A DNA stretch of 64,000 nucleotides from CAZXSK01 sp964642855. GTDB taxonomy: Bacteria > Planctomycetota > Phycisphaerae > SM23-33. Positions 35,402 through 44,355 of the stretch are shown here, in pieces. How positions within the stretch are numbered: the stretch's first letter is position 1; every line of letters starts with the position of its first letter. Below the pieces are notes generated by a model that saw nothing but the letters and a program-made list of their open reading frames with translations, made no database searches and was not told the DNA's origin. The stretch spans positions 1 to 64,000 of the forward strand of contig CAZXSK010000010.1 in assembly GCA_964642855.1 (NCBI GenBank), given 5' to 3'. The translations under genes were made by a program, and so were the position numbers.

Positions 35402-38400
35402 GGAATCTGTTCCTTTCGCACGGTAGCCAGGACCTCTCGTAGACAGCGAACCTGGTCTTCGAGTTCTTCGGTCTTGGCGACCGCCTGAGTCATATCTCCC
35501 CTCTTGCCCAGTTCCTCCAGCTCCAGAGCACGGTCAAACACCCGCCCCGCGGCTACGCTTCCCGCGGCGCCTTTCAGGCTGTGCGCGCTTCGTGAAAGCT
35601 TCTCGGCGTCTCCAGCAGCAAGTGCTCCACGAATCTCCCGCAGCAACTCCGGGCTGGTTTCTTCGAAAATGTCCAGAACTTCCCCAAGCAGCTCCTTACT
35701 ACCATCGGTCCGCGCCAGGGCTTTCTCCATATCAAAAATGGAAGCAATATTATCCTCTTTTCCGCTACCGCCTCGCTCTTCCGACGAACTCACTTCCTCC
35801 TCCTTCTCGCTTTCGACGTCCCGGCAGAGTCTGTCCAGTACAGCCTGCAGGTCCGGCGGGTTGACCGGCTTGGAGACGTAGTCGTCCATTCCCGCATCCA
35901 GGCAACGCTCACGATCCCCCTTCATCGCGTGGGCGGTCATCGCGATGATGGGAATGTGGCGACGGGTGCCGGCTTCCTTCTTGCGGATTGCCTCGGTCGC
36001 CTCCAGGCCTGAGATTTCGGGCATCTGAATGTCCATCAGCACCACGTCGAATCCCCCGGACTCCACAGCTTCAATGGCCTGACGACCGTTTCCGACCACG
36101 GTCGTCTCGTGTCCCCACCGTTTGAGCAGATGGGCAGCCACGCGCTGATTGACGGGATTGTCTTCTGCCAGCAGAACCCGCAGAGGACGGCCGCTTCCGG
36201 GTTCCCCGCATGGATCGATCTCGGACCGATCATCGGTGAATCCGGAGGGATCTCTCTGGCCCAGCACGACCATCAGCGAGTCCAGCAGATCCGAAGCCGT
36301 AATCGGCTTGGTGAGATGGGCATCCACGCCGACCTCCTTGCACCGGGAAACGTCTCTTCCCATCCCCCAGGCGGGGAGCATCAGGATCACCTTGTGCCCA
36401 TCGGGCCAGCGGGAGCGCATCTGCTCGACCAACTGGAACCCATCGACGCGGGGCATGCCCGCATCAACAACGACCACGTCGTACCCATCTGCGTTGGTGC
36501 TCGCCCTGTCGAGGAACTCCATCGCCAGGCTGGCCGACTCCACGCCGTCGACCACCGCGTTCCACCGCTGCAGCATCCGCTCGATCACGTCTCTGCTTGC
36601 GCGGTTGTCATCAACGACCAGAACCCTCAGGCCATCCAACGAGAGCCCGGTCTCCTCGGACCTGGGGAATTTCTGCTGCGACCGGTGACCAAACCAGGCG
36701 GTGAACTGGAACGTGCTGCCCTTGTCGGGATGGCTCTCGACCCAGATGCTGCCGTCCATCATCTGCACCAGCTGCGCCGAGATCGAAAGCCCCAGGCCCG
36801 TGCCCCCGAATTTGCGGGAGGTGGACCCGTCGGCCTGCTCGAACGCATCGAAGATCATCGGCAACTTCTCGCTCGGGATGCCGATTCCGGTGTCCTCGAC
36901 AGCCACGTGCACGCACGCCCTGCCGTCGTCGGTGGTTTCCTTGACCTTGACGCGAACAACAACCTGGCCGATCTCCGTGAACTTCACTGCATTTCCGACG
37001 AGGTTGACCATGATCTGCCGCAGCCGCCCCGGGTCGCCGACCAGGCTGTCCGGGCAAGCGGGATCCACATCACAGACCAGCTCCAAGCCTTTGTTGGCGG
37101 CCTTGATCCGCATGCCGTTGATCGTCGATCGGATCGCGCTGCGGAGGGAGAAATCCAGTTCCTCAAGCAACAGCTTTCCCGCTTCGATCTTGGAGAAGTC
37201 CAGAATGTCGTTGATGATCGTCAGCAAGCTGTCTGCTGACTCCTTGACGGTCCGAAGGTGCTCCTGCTGCTCCTCGCTGAGTTCGGTAGCCAGCGCCATG
37301 TCCGTCATCCCGATGATTCCGTTCATGGGTGTGCGGATCTCGTGGGACATCTTCGCCAGGAAGTCGCTCTTGGCTCGACTGGCTTCCTCGGCTGCCCTGC
37401 GGGCCTGGACAAGCTCCGTTACATCCACAAAGGACCAGATCCCGCCCACCACGCTGCCGTTCTCGTCGCGGACTTCGTCACCTGACCGGATAATCGCCAG
37501 TTCCTTCCCGCCGGCAGTGACCACCCGGGCTTCCTGACGAGTTACCTTGGCGATCTCCCAGTCGCTGGCGTTATCACCTGCCGGCAGATCAGGCTGCAGG
37601 AGGTTACAGGACCGACCCAACACCGACTCCTCGCAGTAACCGGTGAGATTGCAGAACACCTCGTTGACGCTCGTGATCCGCAGCTGGTTGTCCACGGTGA
37701 GCATTGCGCCGGCGGCAGTGGACAGGAGCTTCTCCTGGAATTCGTTGGCTGCCCGAAGCGCGCGTTCGCGGCGCTCGAGGTCGTCGACCATGTTGAGCGT
37801 CGCGCGTCGAGCGTCTTCCAACTCCCTTGCCCGGGCAGAGAGTTCCTTGCTGATTTGCTCGGCATGGAGATGGGCGTTTCGCGCCGCCTCCTCCGCTCGC
37901 TTGCGTTCCGTTACATCGAACGCGATACCCACCATGCCCGTGATCTGACCGTGGGAGTCGCGCACGGGAGACAGCGAAATCGCAAACAGCGCCACTGAAC
38001 CGTCCCGAAGCCTCGCAGCCCGTTCCATCTCCAGGCTCTCCCCTTCCTGCATCACCCTGGCGTCCTCGCGCTGGAAGCGCTTGGCCAGAGAAGGGGAAAA
38101 CACCTCCTGGTCGGTCCTGCCAACCGGATCGTCCACACCGTGCGGCAGCGTCTCCAGAAAGGCCCGGTTCACCGCGGTGTACCGCCCCTGGGTGTCCTTC
38201 AGGAAGACACCTGCGGGCACATTCTCGAGGATGGCCTCTTGGCGACGAAGCACTTCGTTGAGTTGATGGTTGGTCATCTGGCGGTCGAGAATTTCCGACA
38301 CAGCACACCGCAGGCCGACTACTTCGCCCTCGCGCGATTTCAGCGGATAGCTGTTGACCAGAACAATCAACTCGCTTCCGTCAGTCCGAGTTGCACTGTA

Positions 38401-38868
38401 CTCCGTCGAGCCGATCGGTTCACCGCGGGAAGCGATCCTGGAGATTCTCTGCATGACCCTGCCACGGTCGCGCAGGTGGATCAGTTGGGCAAGCCACACA
38501 CCCCGGGACAGGTGCTCTTCACCCAGCCGAAACGTCTCACGGAAGGAGCGGTTCGTCCTCAGAATCTGACCGTCCATGCCCACCTCGATCAAACCCGTTG
38601 GCAACCAATCGAAGGCATCGGCGGGTAGATCGGCCGGGCCCTGTTCGGAGGGGACAGCCGGCGGCGTCAGTTTCCTTGTCATAGCCGCCGTTACGCAGAC
38701 AGCCAACACAAGCCCTGCGCAACAAGCCCCGATCGCACCGGTCACAGGCCACGCCGCGCAGGCGCCCATCGCACCGGTCGCTGCGCCCAAGACGCATGGC
38801 AGGACCACGCCGACCCCATGGTTGAGCCCGCGCGCGGAATGCGCATCCTTGGGAGATTCGGAACTCAT
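35389..38868 (-). CDS. Hybrid sensor histidine kinase: TM, three PAS, HisKA-HATPase, two receivers, Hpt
   Basis: 1159 residues. Two transmembrane helices (~18-60) precede three PAS domains (~85-200, 215-330, 365-490; the second ends GIAFDVTERKRAEE). HisKA has SHEIRTPMNG (~508). HATPase follows (N box VNLVGNAVKF; G boxes DTGIGIP and GGTGLGL). Receiver 1 (~750-870) has the Asp in VVDAGMP but reads LMLPAWG where a conserved Thr/Ser is expected. Receiver 2 (~895-1020) is canonical (EDNPVN, MDIQMPE, MTAHAMKG, SKPV). Hpt at the end has HSLKGAAG (~1093). It is a BarA-like phosphorelay kinase with an unknown signal. ATG at 38868 overlaps the previous stop by 4 nt, and the GGDEF gene overlaps its end. 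Confidence 0.95.
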   Translation of the reverse strand: MSSESPKDAHSARGLNHGVGVVLPCVLGAATGAMGACAAWPVTGAIGACCAGLVLAVCVTAAMTRKLTPPAVPSEQGPADLPADAFDWLPTGLIEVGMDGQILRTNRSFRETFRLGEEHLSRGVWLAQLIHLRDRGRVMQRISRIASRGEPIGSTEYSATRTDGSELIVLVNSYPLKSREGEVVGLRCAVSEILDRQMTNHQLNEVLRRQEAILENVPAGVFLKDTQGRYTAVNRAFLETLPHGVDDPVGRTDQEVFSPSLAKRFQREDARVMQEGESLEMERAARLRDGSVALFAISLSPVRDSHGQITGMVGIAFDVTERKRAEEAARNAHLHAEQISKELSARARELEDARRATLNMVDDLERRERALRAANEFQEKLLSTAAGAMLTVDNQLRITSVNEVFCNLTGYCEESVLGRSCNLLQPDLPAGDNASDWEIAKVTRQEARVVTAGGKELAIIRSGDEVRDENGSVVGGIWSFVDVTELVQARRAAEEASRAKSDFLAKMSHEIRTPMNGIIGMTDMALATELSEEQQEHLRTVKESADSLLTIINDILDFSKIEAGKLLLEELDFSLRSAIRSTINGMRIKAANKGLELVCDVDPACPDSLVGDPGRLRQIMVNLVGNAVKFTEIGQVVVRVKVKETTDDGRACVHVAVEDTGIGIPSEKLPMIFDAFEQADGSTSRKFGGTGLGLSISAQLVQMMDGSIWVESHPDKGSTFQFTAWFGHRSQQKFPRSEETGLSLDGLRVLVVDDNRASRDVIERMLQRWNAVVDGVESASLAMEFLDRASTNADGYDVVVVDAGMPRVDGFQLVEQMRSRWPDGHKVILMLPAWGMGRDVSRCKEVGVDAHLTKPITASDLLDSLMVVLGQRDPSGFTDDRSEIDPCGEPGSGRPLRVLLAEDNPVNQRVAAHLLKRWGHETTVVGNGRQAIEAVESGGFDVVLMDIQMPEISGLEATEAIRKKEAGTRRHIPIIAMTAHAMKGDRERCLDAGMDDYVSKPVNPPDLQAVLDRLCRDVESEKEEEVSSSEERGGSGKEDNIASIFDMEKALARTDGSKELLGEVLDIFEETSPELLREIRGALAAGDAEKLSRSAHSLKGAAGSVAAGRVFDRALELEELGKRGDMTQAVAKTEELEDQVRCLREVLATVRKEQIPCES

Positions 38869-39704
38869 GGTTTCGGCTCCGTGGGCGACCACCTCGTATC
38901 GCGCGAATGGAGCCCGTCAAGCATCTCCGGAGAAAGCTCATATGGAGTCGACACACCCGCCCTGCGGGCCATCTCGTTGACTTCCTGCTTGAGCTCGATC
39001 ATCCGCAACTCGCGATCGACGGTCATGCGGTTGAACCGCTCGAGCTCAGCGATCTTCTCCTGGAGTTGGTCCTGCACGTGCTGTGAATGCACGATCCGCT
39101 CTTCCAGATCGTTGTTGGTCCGGCGCAGCTCCTCGGTCTTGGTACGAACCTGCTGAAGCATCCATGCCTGCCCGACCCGCAGCTGCTGCTCCACGCGCCA
39201 TTTGGTACCCAGGGCAACCGTGAACTGACGGATCTCCTGGGCATGGAAGGGCTTCTCCACGAACAGAAGCCGATCGGGCGGAGGCACCCGGTACATCAGT
39301 TCCATCGGGTCGGCAAGCGAGTGACCGGTGACCAGTACGATCTGGATGTTGTGATCGATGATCCGGATCTGCTCGGCCGTCCATTTGCCGTCCGGGCCCG
39401 GGGGCATGTTCAGATCGATAAACGCCACAGCGAACGGCTTGCCGTCATCGCAGGACCTGCGAACTACCTCGATGGCCTCGTCGCCCTGGCGGCAGCAAGT
39501 CAGTTCCGCCTCGGGAAGCTGCGGAACCATGCCTCGGCCGCCGAAGAGCCTGTCGGTCAGGTCCTCCATCTTGTCCCGGTCCTGGCTGTCTCCTGCGAGA
39601 TTGCGCGTTATGACCTTGCGGTACAGGTCAAGCGTGGGCTGCTCGTCATCGACGGCAAGCACGCGGATCGGCTGGACGCGATGGTCTGTCCTGTTCCTGC
39701 TCAC
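38865..39704 (-). CDS. Receiver-domain protein with an insertion and C-terminal coiled coil
   Basis: 279 residues. The receiver domain has VDDE (~18), phosphoacceptor Asp in FIDLNMPPG, Thr in LVTGHS and Lys in VEKPF. About 45 extra residues (DSQDRDKMEDLTDRLFGGRG and more) sit between helix 1 and strand 2. The C-terminal ~120 residues are a coiled coil (EELRRTNNDLEERI, then EKIAELERF) with no DNA-binding or enzymatic domain, so it probably signals by protein contact. The start is GTG at 39704, with CGAGG 8 nt upstream. It overlaps the upstream kinase stop by 4 nt, and its own stop overlaps the hybrid kinase start. Confidence 0.88.
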   Translation of the reverse strand: MSRNRTDHRVQPIRVLAVDDEQPTLDLYRKVITRNLAGDSQDRDKMEDLTDRLFGGRGMVPQLPEAELTCCRQGDEAIEVVRRSCDDGKPFAVAFIDLNMPPGPDGKWTAEQIRIIDHNIQIVLVTGHSLADPMELMYRVPPPDRLLFVEKPFHAQEIRQFTVALGTKWRVEQQLRVGQAWMLQQVRTKTEELRRTNNDLEERIVHSQHVQDQLQEKIAELERFNRMTVDRELRMIELKQEVNEMARRAGVSTPYELSPEMLDGLHSRDTRWSPTEPKP

Positions 39705-40849
39705 TTGCCAGACCTCGCCTTCGCTTCGGGCATGGCGACCTGAATCTCCAACTGCTGGTCGGTTGCCTGCAGTTCGATCTCACCGCCCAGAGCCCGGATG
39801 ATTCTTCTCGCCCAGGACAGGTCAACGCGATCCAGAATGTTCTTCCCGCTTTGATCCTCGTCGAAGATCCAGTCCAGATCGCTTTGCCCTGGGGTACCGG
39901 CCGGAACCGACACAACCAGCCAGGGATCCAGGTCTCCATCTTCAGATAACTTGGCCGACACGGAGGCTATTCTCTCGCCGCGTCCGGTGCGCCTGGCATA
40001 ATCGAAGGCGAACTCCAGCAGGTTGACCAGCACCTCGCGAACCGTAGCGATCTCCACCCTGACCTCTCCGACACGCTCAACGGACCGGTCCACGTGAACC
40101 ACCCCGGGCCGAACTGATTCTTCCCGGGCAATCCTGGCCGCCTCGCTCACCAGTTCGGCCAGCGGGACCGACTCGACGACCCCCCTGGCCCGGACCTCCG
40201 GGCTGGCATTGCGGATCATCGCCTCGACCTCATGGGTTATATTGATCAACAGGTCCATCTGGCTTCGTCCCTGGTCGACCACTCGCATCAGGCGATCGGT
40301 CCCAAGGGCCAGATATTCCAGCAGGTCCTCCTTGCGGGAGGCGTCGGTCTCATTACCGGCCAGTTCCAGCCTGGCTTCCTGCAAATGCTCCAAGGGCACG
40401 GAGTTCAGGTCTTCGCGAAGCATCTCCAGTCGTCCGGCCAGCGGAGTCAGCGCGTTGCAGATATCGTGGAGGAACCGCGAGGAGACCCCGGCCCGGTTGA
40501 GCTGGCGAGTTTGGGTGGTCAGGCGTCGGTTGCTCTGGCGAATACGCTGGGCAGCACCATCGAGCGTTTCCTCCAACTGGCGGATCTCGTCGGAACAACC
40601 ATATCTTCCGCGTTGACGACGGGCCTGCCCTTTGACATCGGCGGCAAAGTCACTCAGGCGGGCGAGCGGAACCACAACGGTTCTTCGCAGCAGAAGATAC
40701 AGTGTACCGAGCATCACTCCGGACATGGCCAGAGTCATCAGTAATGGAGGGATCGGACGAAATGCCCAGCGGTTCAGCAGCAGCTCCACGCCGACGCATA
40801 GCGCAATGACGCCAAGAATCATAAGACCGAGTTTGGTGCGTATGGACAT
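39701..40849 (-). CDS. Membrane histidine kinase with a degenerate ATPase domain
   Basis: 382 residues. Two N-terminal transmembrane helices (~7-25, 34-55) and a HAMP-like linker (RRTVVVPLARLSDF) are followed by a phosphoacceptor-type helix with FLHDICNALTPL (~126), resembling the HDxxNxL H-box of some kinases. The HATPase region keeps part of the N box (VLVNLLEFAFDYA) but the second Asn is replaced. No DxGxG motif is seen where VSVPAGTPGQ stands. It may be a pseudokinase or signal receiver that works through the next two genes. It is the first gene of the four-gene signalling operon. GGAGG lies only 3-4 nt before the ATG. Confidence 0.8.
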   Translation of the reverse strand: MSIRTKLGLMILGVIALCVGVELLLNRWAFRPIPPLLMTLAMSGVMLGTLYLLLRRTVVVPLARLSDFAADVKGQARRQRGRYGCSDEIRQLEETLDGAAQRIRQSNRRLTTQTRQLNRAGVSSRFLHDICNALTPLAGRLEMLREDLNSVPLEHLQEARLELAGNETDASRKEDLLEYLALGTDRLMRVVDQGRSQMDLLINITHEVEAMIRNASPEVRARGVVESVPLAELVSEAARIAREESVRPGVVHVDRSVERVGEVRVEIATVREVLVNLLEFAFDYARRTGRGERIASVSAKLSEDGDLDPWLVVSVPAGTPGQSDLDWIFDEDQSGKNILDRVDLSWARRIIRALGGEIELQATDQQLEIQVAMPEAKARSGK

Positions 40850-41094
40850 CGTCCTCCGGTTCCCTTATAAGCCCCTATATAATTGCCACTTACGAGCGAG
40901 TCATCTGCATACGCGAAGGTCCACGAGCCTGCGGCCGATGCGTAGAGCATTGACGGATCCTCCGGGAGGGTTCCTGCCCTCCTGCCTGAGCTATCGACAT
41001 CGGAAAGGGCTACGTTTACTAAGTCGCTGCAAGGAATAGGGATTCTTTGTCATGCCCATTGCCCCTGCAAGCCTTCCAAGGTACATTCCCACCC

Positions 41095-41574
41095 ATGGCA
41101 CGCATCGGATTCGGATACGACTCCCATCGCTTCACGTCCGACAGGCCCCTGGTTCTCGGCGGGGTCACAATCGACTACGAGCAGGGACTTGCAGGCCACA
41201 GCGACGCCGACGTGGTGCTCCATGCTCTGACCGATGCAATCCTTGGAGCCATCGCAGCTGGCGACATCGGCCAGCAGTTCCCGGACACCGATACTCGTTG
41301 GAAAGGCGCTGACTCGACACAGTTCCTTGCCCATGCAGTTGAACTGGCCTGGCAGCAAGGGCTTACCGTCGCCAACGCCGACATCACCATCCTGGCCGAG
41401 GCCCCCACACTCGGACCCGTCAAGAAGCACATCGCCGACCGCATCGGAGGGCTGTTGAACGTCTCAACCGGCTGCGTGTCCGTCAAGGCCAAGACCGGCG
41501 AGGGCATGGACGCGGTGGGGCGAGGCGAAGGGATCGTAGCGATGGCGGCGGTCCTCCTCGAACAACACGGATGA
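41095..41574 (+). CDS. ispF: 2-C-methyl-D-erythritol 2,4-cyclodiphosphate synthase
   Basis: 159 residues, the normal length. It converts CDP-methylerythritol 2-phosphate to the cyclic diphosphate with release of CMP, in the non-mevalonate isoprenoid pathway. Metal ligands are in GYDSHRF (Asp, His) and later AGHSDADVVLHAL. IGDIGQ-like AAGDIGQQFPDTD and the C-terminal KAKTGEGMDAVGRGEGI complete the family signature. The start at 41095 is set by the family N-terminus (RIGFGYD); an upstream in-frame TTG at 41047 would add 16 unrelated residues. No nearby ribosome binding site is seen. IspD is not fused or adjacent. Confidence 0.97.
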   Translation: MARIGFGYDSHRFTSDRPLVLGGVTIDYEQGLAGHSDADVVLHALTDAILGAIAAGDIGQQFPDTDTRWKGADSTQFLAHAVELAWQQGLTVANADITILAEAPTLGPVKKHIADRIGGLLNVSTGCVSVKAKTGEGMDAVGRGEGIVAMAAVLLEQHG

Positions 41575-41604
41575 CTCACCCCTTCCACGCTCGGAGGGAT
41601 CCTG

Positions 41605-41610
41605 TATAAT
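41605..41610 (+). promoter_or_regulatory. Consensus -10 box before cysS
   Basis: A perfect TATAAT 61 nt before the cysS start. The -35 region (TTCCAC at 41583) is poor, so the promoter would be weak or activator-dependent. Confidence 0.4.
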
Positions 41611-41670
41611 CCCCCTCTTGCCAAGCCGTTGTGTTCAGGATAGCAACCCAGCGGCCTACAATGCAGCGAC

Positions 41671-43080
41671 ATGGATACCGATAAGATGGAAACGATCAAG
41701 CTCTACAATACCCTCACCCGGAGCAAGGACCCACTCGAAACAATCGAGGAAGGCAAGGTTCGCCTCTACACTTGCGGCCCGACGGTCTACAATTACGCCC
41801 ACATAGGCAATCTGCGGACGTACGTATTTGAAGACGTCCTGAAGCGAGCCCTCCAGCTGGTCGGCTTCGAGGTCCACCACGTGATGAATGTGACCGACGT
41901 AGGCCATCTCACCGATGACGCCGACGCCGGGGAAGACAAAATGGAGAAGGGCGCCCAGCGCGAGGGCAAGACGGTCTGGGACATCGCCGAGGAGTACTGG
42001 CAGGCCTTCCGGCTGGACCTCCAGAGACTCAACGTCATCGAGCCGACCGTGTGGTGCAAGGCCACCGAACACATCGAGGAGCAGATCGACCAGGTCCGAG
42101 CCCTTGAGCAGAAAGGCTATACCTACATCATCGACGATGGCGTGTATTTCGACACGTCCAAGCTGGACGACTACGGCAAGCTTGCCCGGCTGGACATAGA
42201 GAACCTCAGGGCCGGCGCCCGCATCGAAATGGTCCAGGGGAAACGAAACCCCACGGACTTTGCCCTGTGGAAGTTCTCGCCGAAAGACAAACAGCGTCAG
42301 ATGGAATGGCCCAGCCCGTGGGGCAAGGGGTTCCCCGGCTGGCACATCGAGTGCTCCGCGATGGCGATGAAGTATCTCGGCGAGAGGCTGGACATTCACT
42401 GCGGCGGGATCGACCACATCCCGGTTCACCATACCAACGAGATCGCCCAGGCAGAGGCAGCGATCGGCCACAAGTGGTGCAACTGGTGGATGCACGGCGA
42501 ATTCCTGACTTCCGGAGAGAAGATGAGCAAATCGTCAGGCGAGTTCCTGACACTCCAGTTGCTGGTCGACAGGGGCTACGAACCGCTGGCGTACCGCCTG
42601 TTCCTTCTCGGCGCGCATTACCGGCAGCAACTTGCCTTTTCGTGGGAAGGCCTCGACTCCGCGACAAGCGCCTACTCTCGGTTAAGATCGGCCGTCTGCG
42701 AGCTTCGGGCTGAGCAGACCGGCCCGGGCCAGCCGATAGACCAACACATGGAGGCCTTCACCCAAGCGGTCAAGGACGACCTGAACATGCCCCGCGCCCT
42801 GGCGGCCATGTGGAACGCCCTCAAGGACACCAGCGCATCCAGTGACGACCTCTACGCCACCCTTCTGAAAATGGACGAAGTCCTCGGGCTGGGCTTGGCC
42901 GTAATGGAACCAACCGAACTGGGTATCGGCGAAGACGAGATCCGTGCCCTGATCGACGAGCGAGAGCAGGCCCGAGCCAACAAAGACTACGCCCGGGCCG
43001 ATGCCATCCGCGACGAACTCGCCGAGAAGGGAATCGAGATCAAGGATTCTCCCGAGGGCACGACCTGGAAGCAGAAATAG
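41671..43080 (+). CDS. cysS: Cysteinyl-tRNA synthetase
   Basis: 469 residues. This class I synthetase attaches cysteine to tRNA-Cys in the cytoplasm. It has the zinc-binding TCGPTVYN segment, the HIGH-like AHIGNLR (~44), WHIECSAMAMKYLG, the zinc residues in HCGGIDH, and KMSKS (~285, in GEKMSKSSG). The C-terminal helical anticodon region ends ARADAIRDELAEKGIEIKD, as in the family. ATG at 41671 is used; ATG at 41686 (METIKLYN) is equally close to the family start. It lies 61 nt before ruvC and may lead the ruv genes. Confidence 0.97.
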   Translation: MDTDKMETIKLYNTLTRSKDPLETIEEGKVRLYTCGPTVYNYAHIGNLRTYVFEDVLKRALQLVGFEVHHVMNVTDVGHLTDDADAGEDKMEKGAQREGKTVWDIAEEYWQAFRLDLQRLNVIEPTVWCKATEHIEEQIDQVRALEQKGYTYIIDDGVYFDTSKLDDYGKLARLDIENLRAGARIEMVQGKRNPTDFALWKFSPKDKQRQMEWPSPWGKGFPGWHIECSAMAMKYLGERLDIHCGGIDHIPVHHTNEIAQAEAAIGHKWCNWWMHGEFLTSGEKMSKSSGEFLTLQLLVDRGYEPLAYRLFLLGAHYRQQLAFSWEGLDSATSAYSRLRSAVCELRAEQTGPGQPIDQHMEAFTQAVKDDLNMPRALAAMWNALKDTSASSDDLYATLLKMDEVLGLGLAVMEPTELGIGEDEIRALIDEREQARANKDYARADAIRDELAEKGIEIKDSPEGTTWKQK

Positions 43081-43141
43081 CGGGCGCTCAGGACTCAGGA
43101 AGCTCTACCGGACCAGACCATGCCTGTGGTACAACCACCCC

Positions 43142-43630
43142 ATGGTCGACAAGAGCACCTATCGCGTACTGGGGATCGATCCGGGCCTGAACATCACCGG
43201 ATATGGGGCCGTCGACTTCGACGGCCGGGATTTCCGCGTCATCGAAGCCGGGACCATTCAGACCGACCGCAAGGCTTCCCTCGCACGTCGAATCGAACAG
43301 ATCCACGTTGACCTGACGGAAATCCTGGGTGACCTCCAGCCCGATGCCATGGCCGTCGAGAAGCTCTACGCACATTACCGGCATCCCCGGACTTCGATTC
43401 TCATGGGCCATGCGCGCGGGGTCATTCTCCTGGCTGCGAGTCAGGCGAATGTCGCCCTGCGAGATCTTCCCGCGACCGAGATCAAAAAGAACCTCACCGG
43501 CAATGGGCACGCCACCAAACACCAGATGCAACGGGCGATTCAGTCGGCACTGTCGCTGCAGGAGCTGCCCAGCCCACCGGACGTGGCCGACGCCCTGGCG
43601 GTCGCGCTGTGTGCGTGCAGGAAGGTCTAG
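43142..43630 (+). CDS. ruvC: Holliday junction resolvase RuvC
   Basis: 162 residues. An RNase H-like nuclease that cuts Holliday junctions during recombination and repair, acting with RuvAB. Catalytic acidic residues are visible in LGIDPGLNITGYG (first Asp), VEKLYAHYRHP (Glu) and PPDVADALAVAL (last two Asp). The length is typical. ATG at 43142 is preceded by no strong ribosome binding site; upstream in-frame starts would run into cysS and add unrelated sequence. Confidence 0.96.
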   Translation: MVDKSTYRVLGIDPGLNITGYGAVDFDGRDFRVIEAGTIQTDRKASLARRIEQIHVDLTEILGDLQPDAMAVEKLYAHYRHPRTSILMGHARGVILLAASQANVALRDLPATEIKKNLTGNGHATKHQMQRAIQSALSLQELPSPPDVADALAVALCACRKV

Positions 43631-43680
43631 TGACTCTGCAGAGAAGCGGAGCGAAATCCCACGGATCGGCTTCAGAAGCG

Positions 43681-43708
43681 TTGAAAACGATTCGCACTTT
43701 GTTAGGAT
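43681..43708 (+). promoter_or_regulatory. Possible promoter of ruvAB
   Basis: TTGAAA, a 16-nt spacer, then TAGGAT, 20 nt before the ruvA ATG, in the 98-nt gap after ruvC. No palindromic LexA-like box overlaps it. Confidence 0.4.
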
Positions 43709-43728
43709 AGGCTCCAACGGAGCCAGGC

Positions 43729-44355
43729 ATGATCTCACGCATATCGGGAAGACTGGAAGAAATCGCCGACGGAGCGGTGCAGCTCGACACGGGAAGCGGC
43801 CTGTGGTACGAAGTGCTTGCTCCCGCCTGCGACATCGAGAAACTCACGCGGCGCCTTGGCCAGGAGGTCGTGCTCTTCACGATCCACTACTTCGAAGGCG
43901 ACCCTTCCCACGGCCAGCAGACGCCCCGCTTGATCGGCTTCCTGAACGATACCGATCGCGACTTTTTCCGCCTGTTCACAACGGTCAAAGGCATCGGGAT
44001 TCGTAAGGCGCTGCGAGCTCTGGTGCGCCCCCCCGCTGAAGTAGCCGGCGCCATCGGAGGTAAGGATGCCAAGTTCCTCAAATCTCTGCCCGAAATCGGT
44101 CAGCGGACCGCAGAACGCATCATTACCGAACTCCATGACAAAGTCGAAGCCTTTGGGACGACTGCTTCAACCGGCGAACAAGCGGGCGAACTCAGTGAAG
44201 CCGCCCAGGAGGCGATTTCTGTTCTGGTCCAACTCGGGGAGCGCCATGCCGATGCAGCTGCACTGGTGGAGCGGGTCATGAATGTTTCTCCGGATGCCTC
44301 CGAACCGCAGGAGATTATCCAGTTGGTCTACCGACTCAAGGCAGGAGCAAAATAG
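43729..44355 (+). CDS. ruvA: Holliday junction branch-migration protein RuvA
   Basis: 208 residues. It has an N-terminal OB fold (MISRISGRLEEI), tandem helix-hairpin-helix motifs (FFRLFTTVKGIGIRKAL; LPEIGQRTAERII) that grip the junction backbone, and a C-terminal three-helix domain (EAISVLVQLG) that contacts RuvB. RuvA binds four-way junctions and loads the RuvB motor. CGGAG lies 6 nt upstream. Its stop abuts the ruvB start directly. Confidence 0.97.
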   Translation: MISRISGRLEEIADGAVQLDTGSGLWYEVLAPACDIEKLTRRLGQEVVLFTIHYFEGDPSHGQQTPRLIGFLNDTDRDFFRLFTTVKGIGIRKALRALVRPPAEVAGAIGGKDAKFLKSLPEIGQRTAERIITELHDKVEAFGTTASTGEQAGELSEAAQEAISVLVQLGERHADAAALVERVMNVSPDASEPQEIIQLVYRLKAGAK

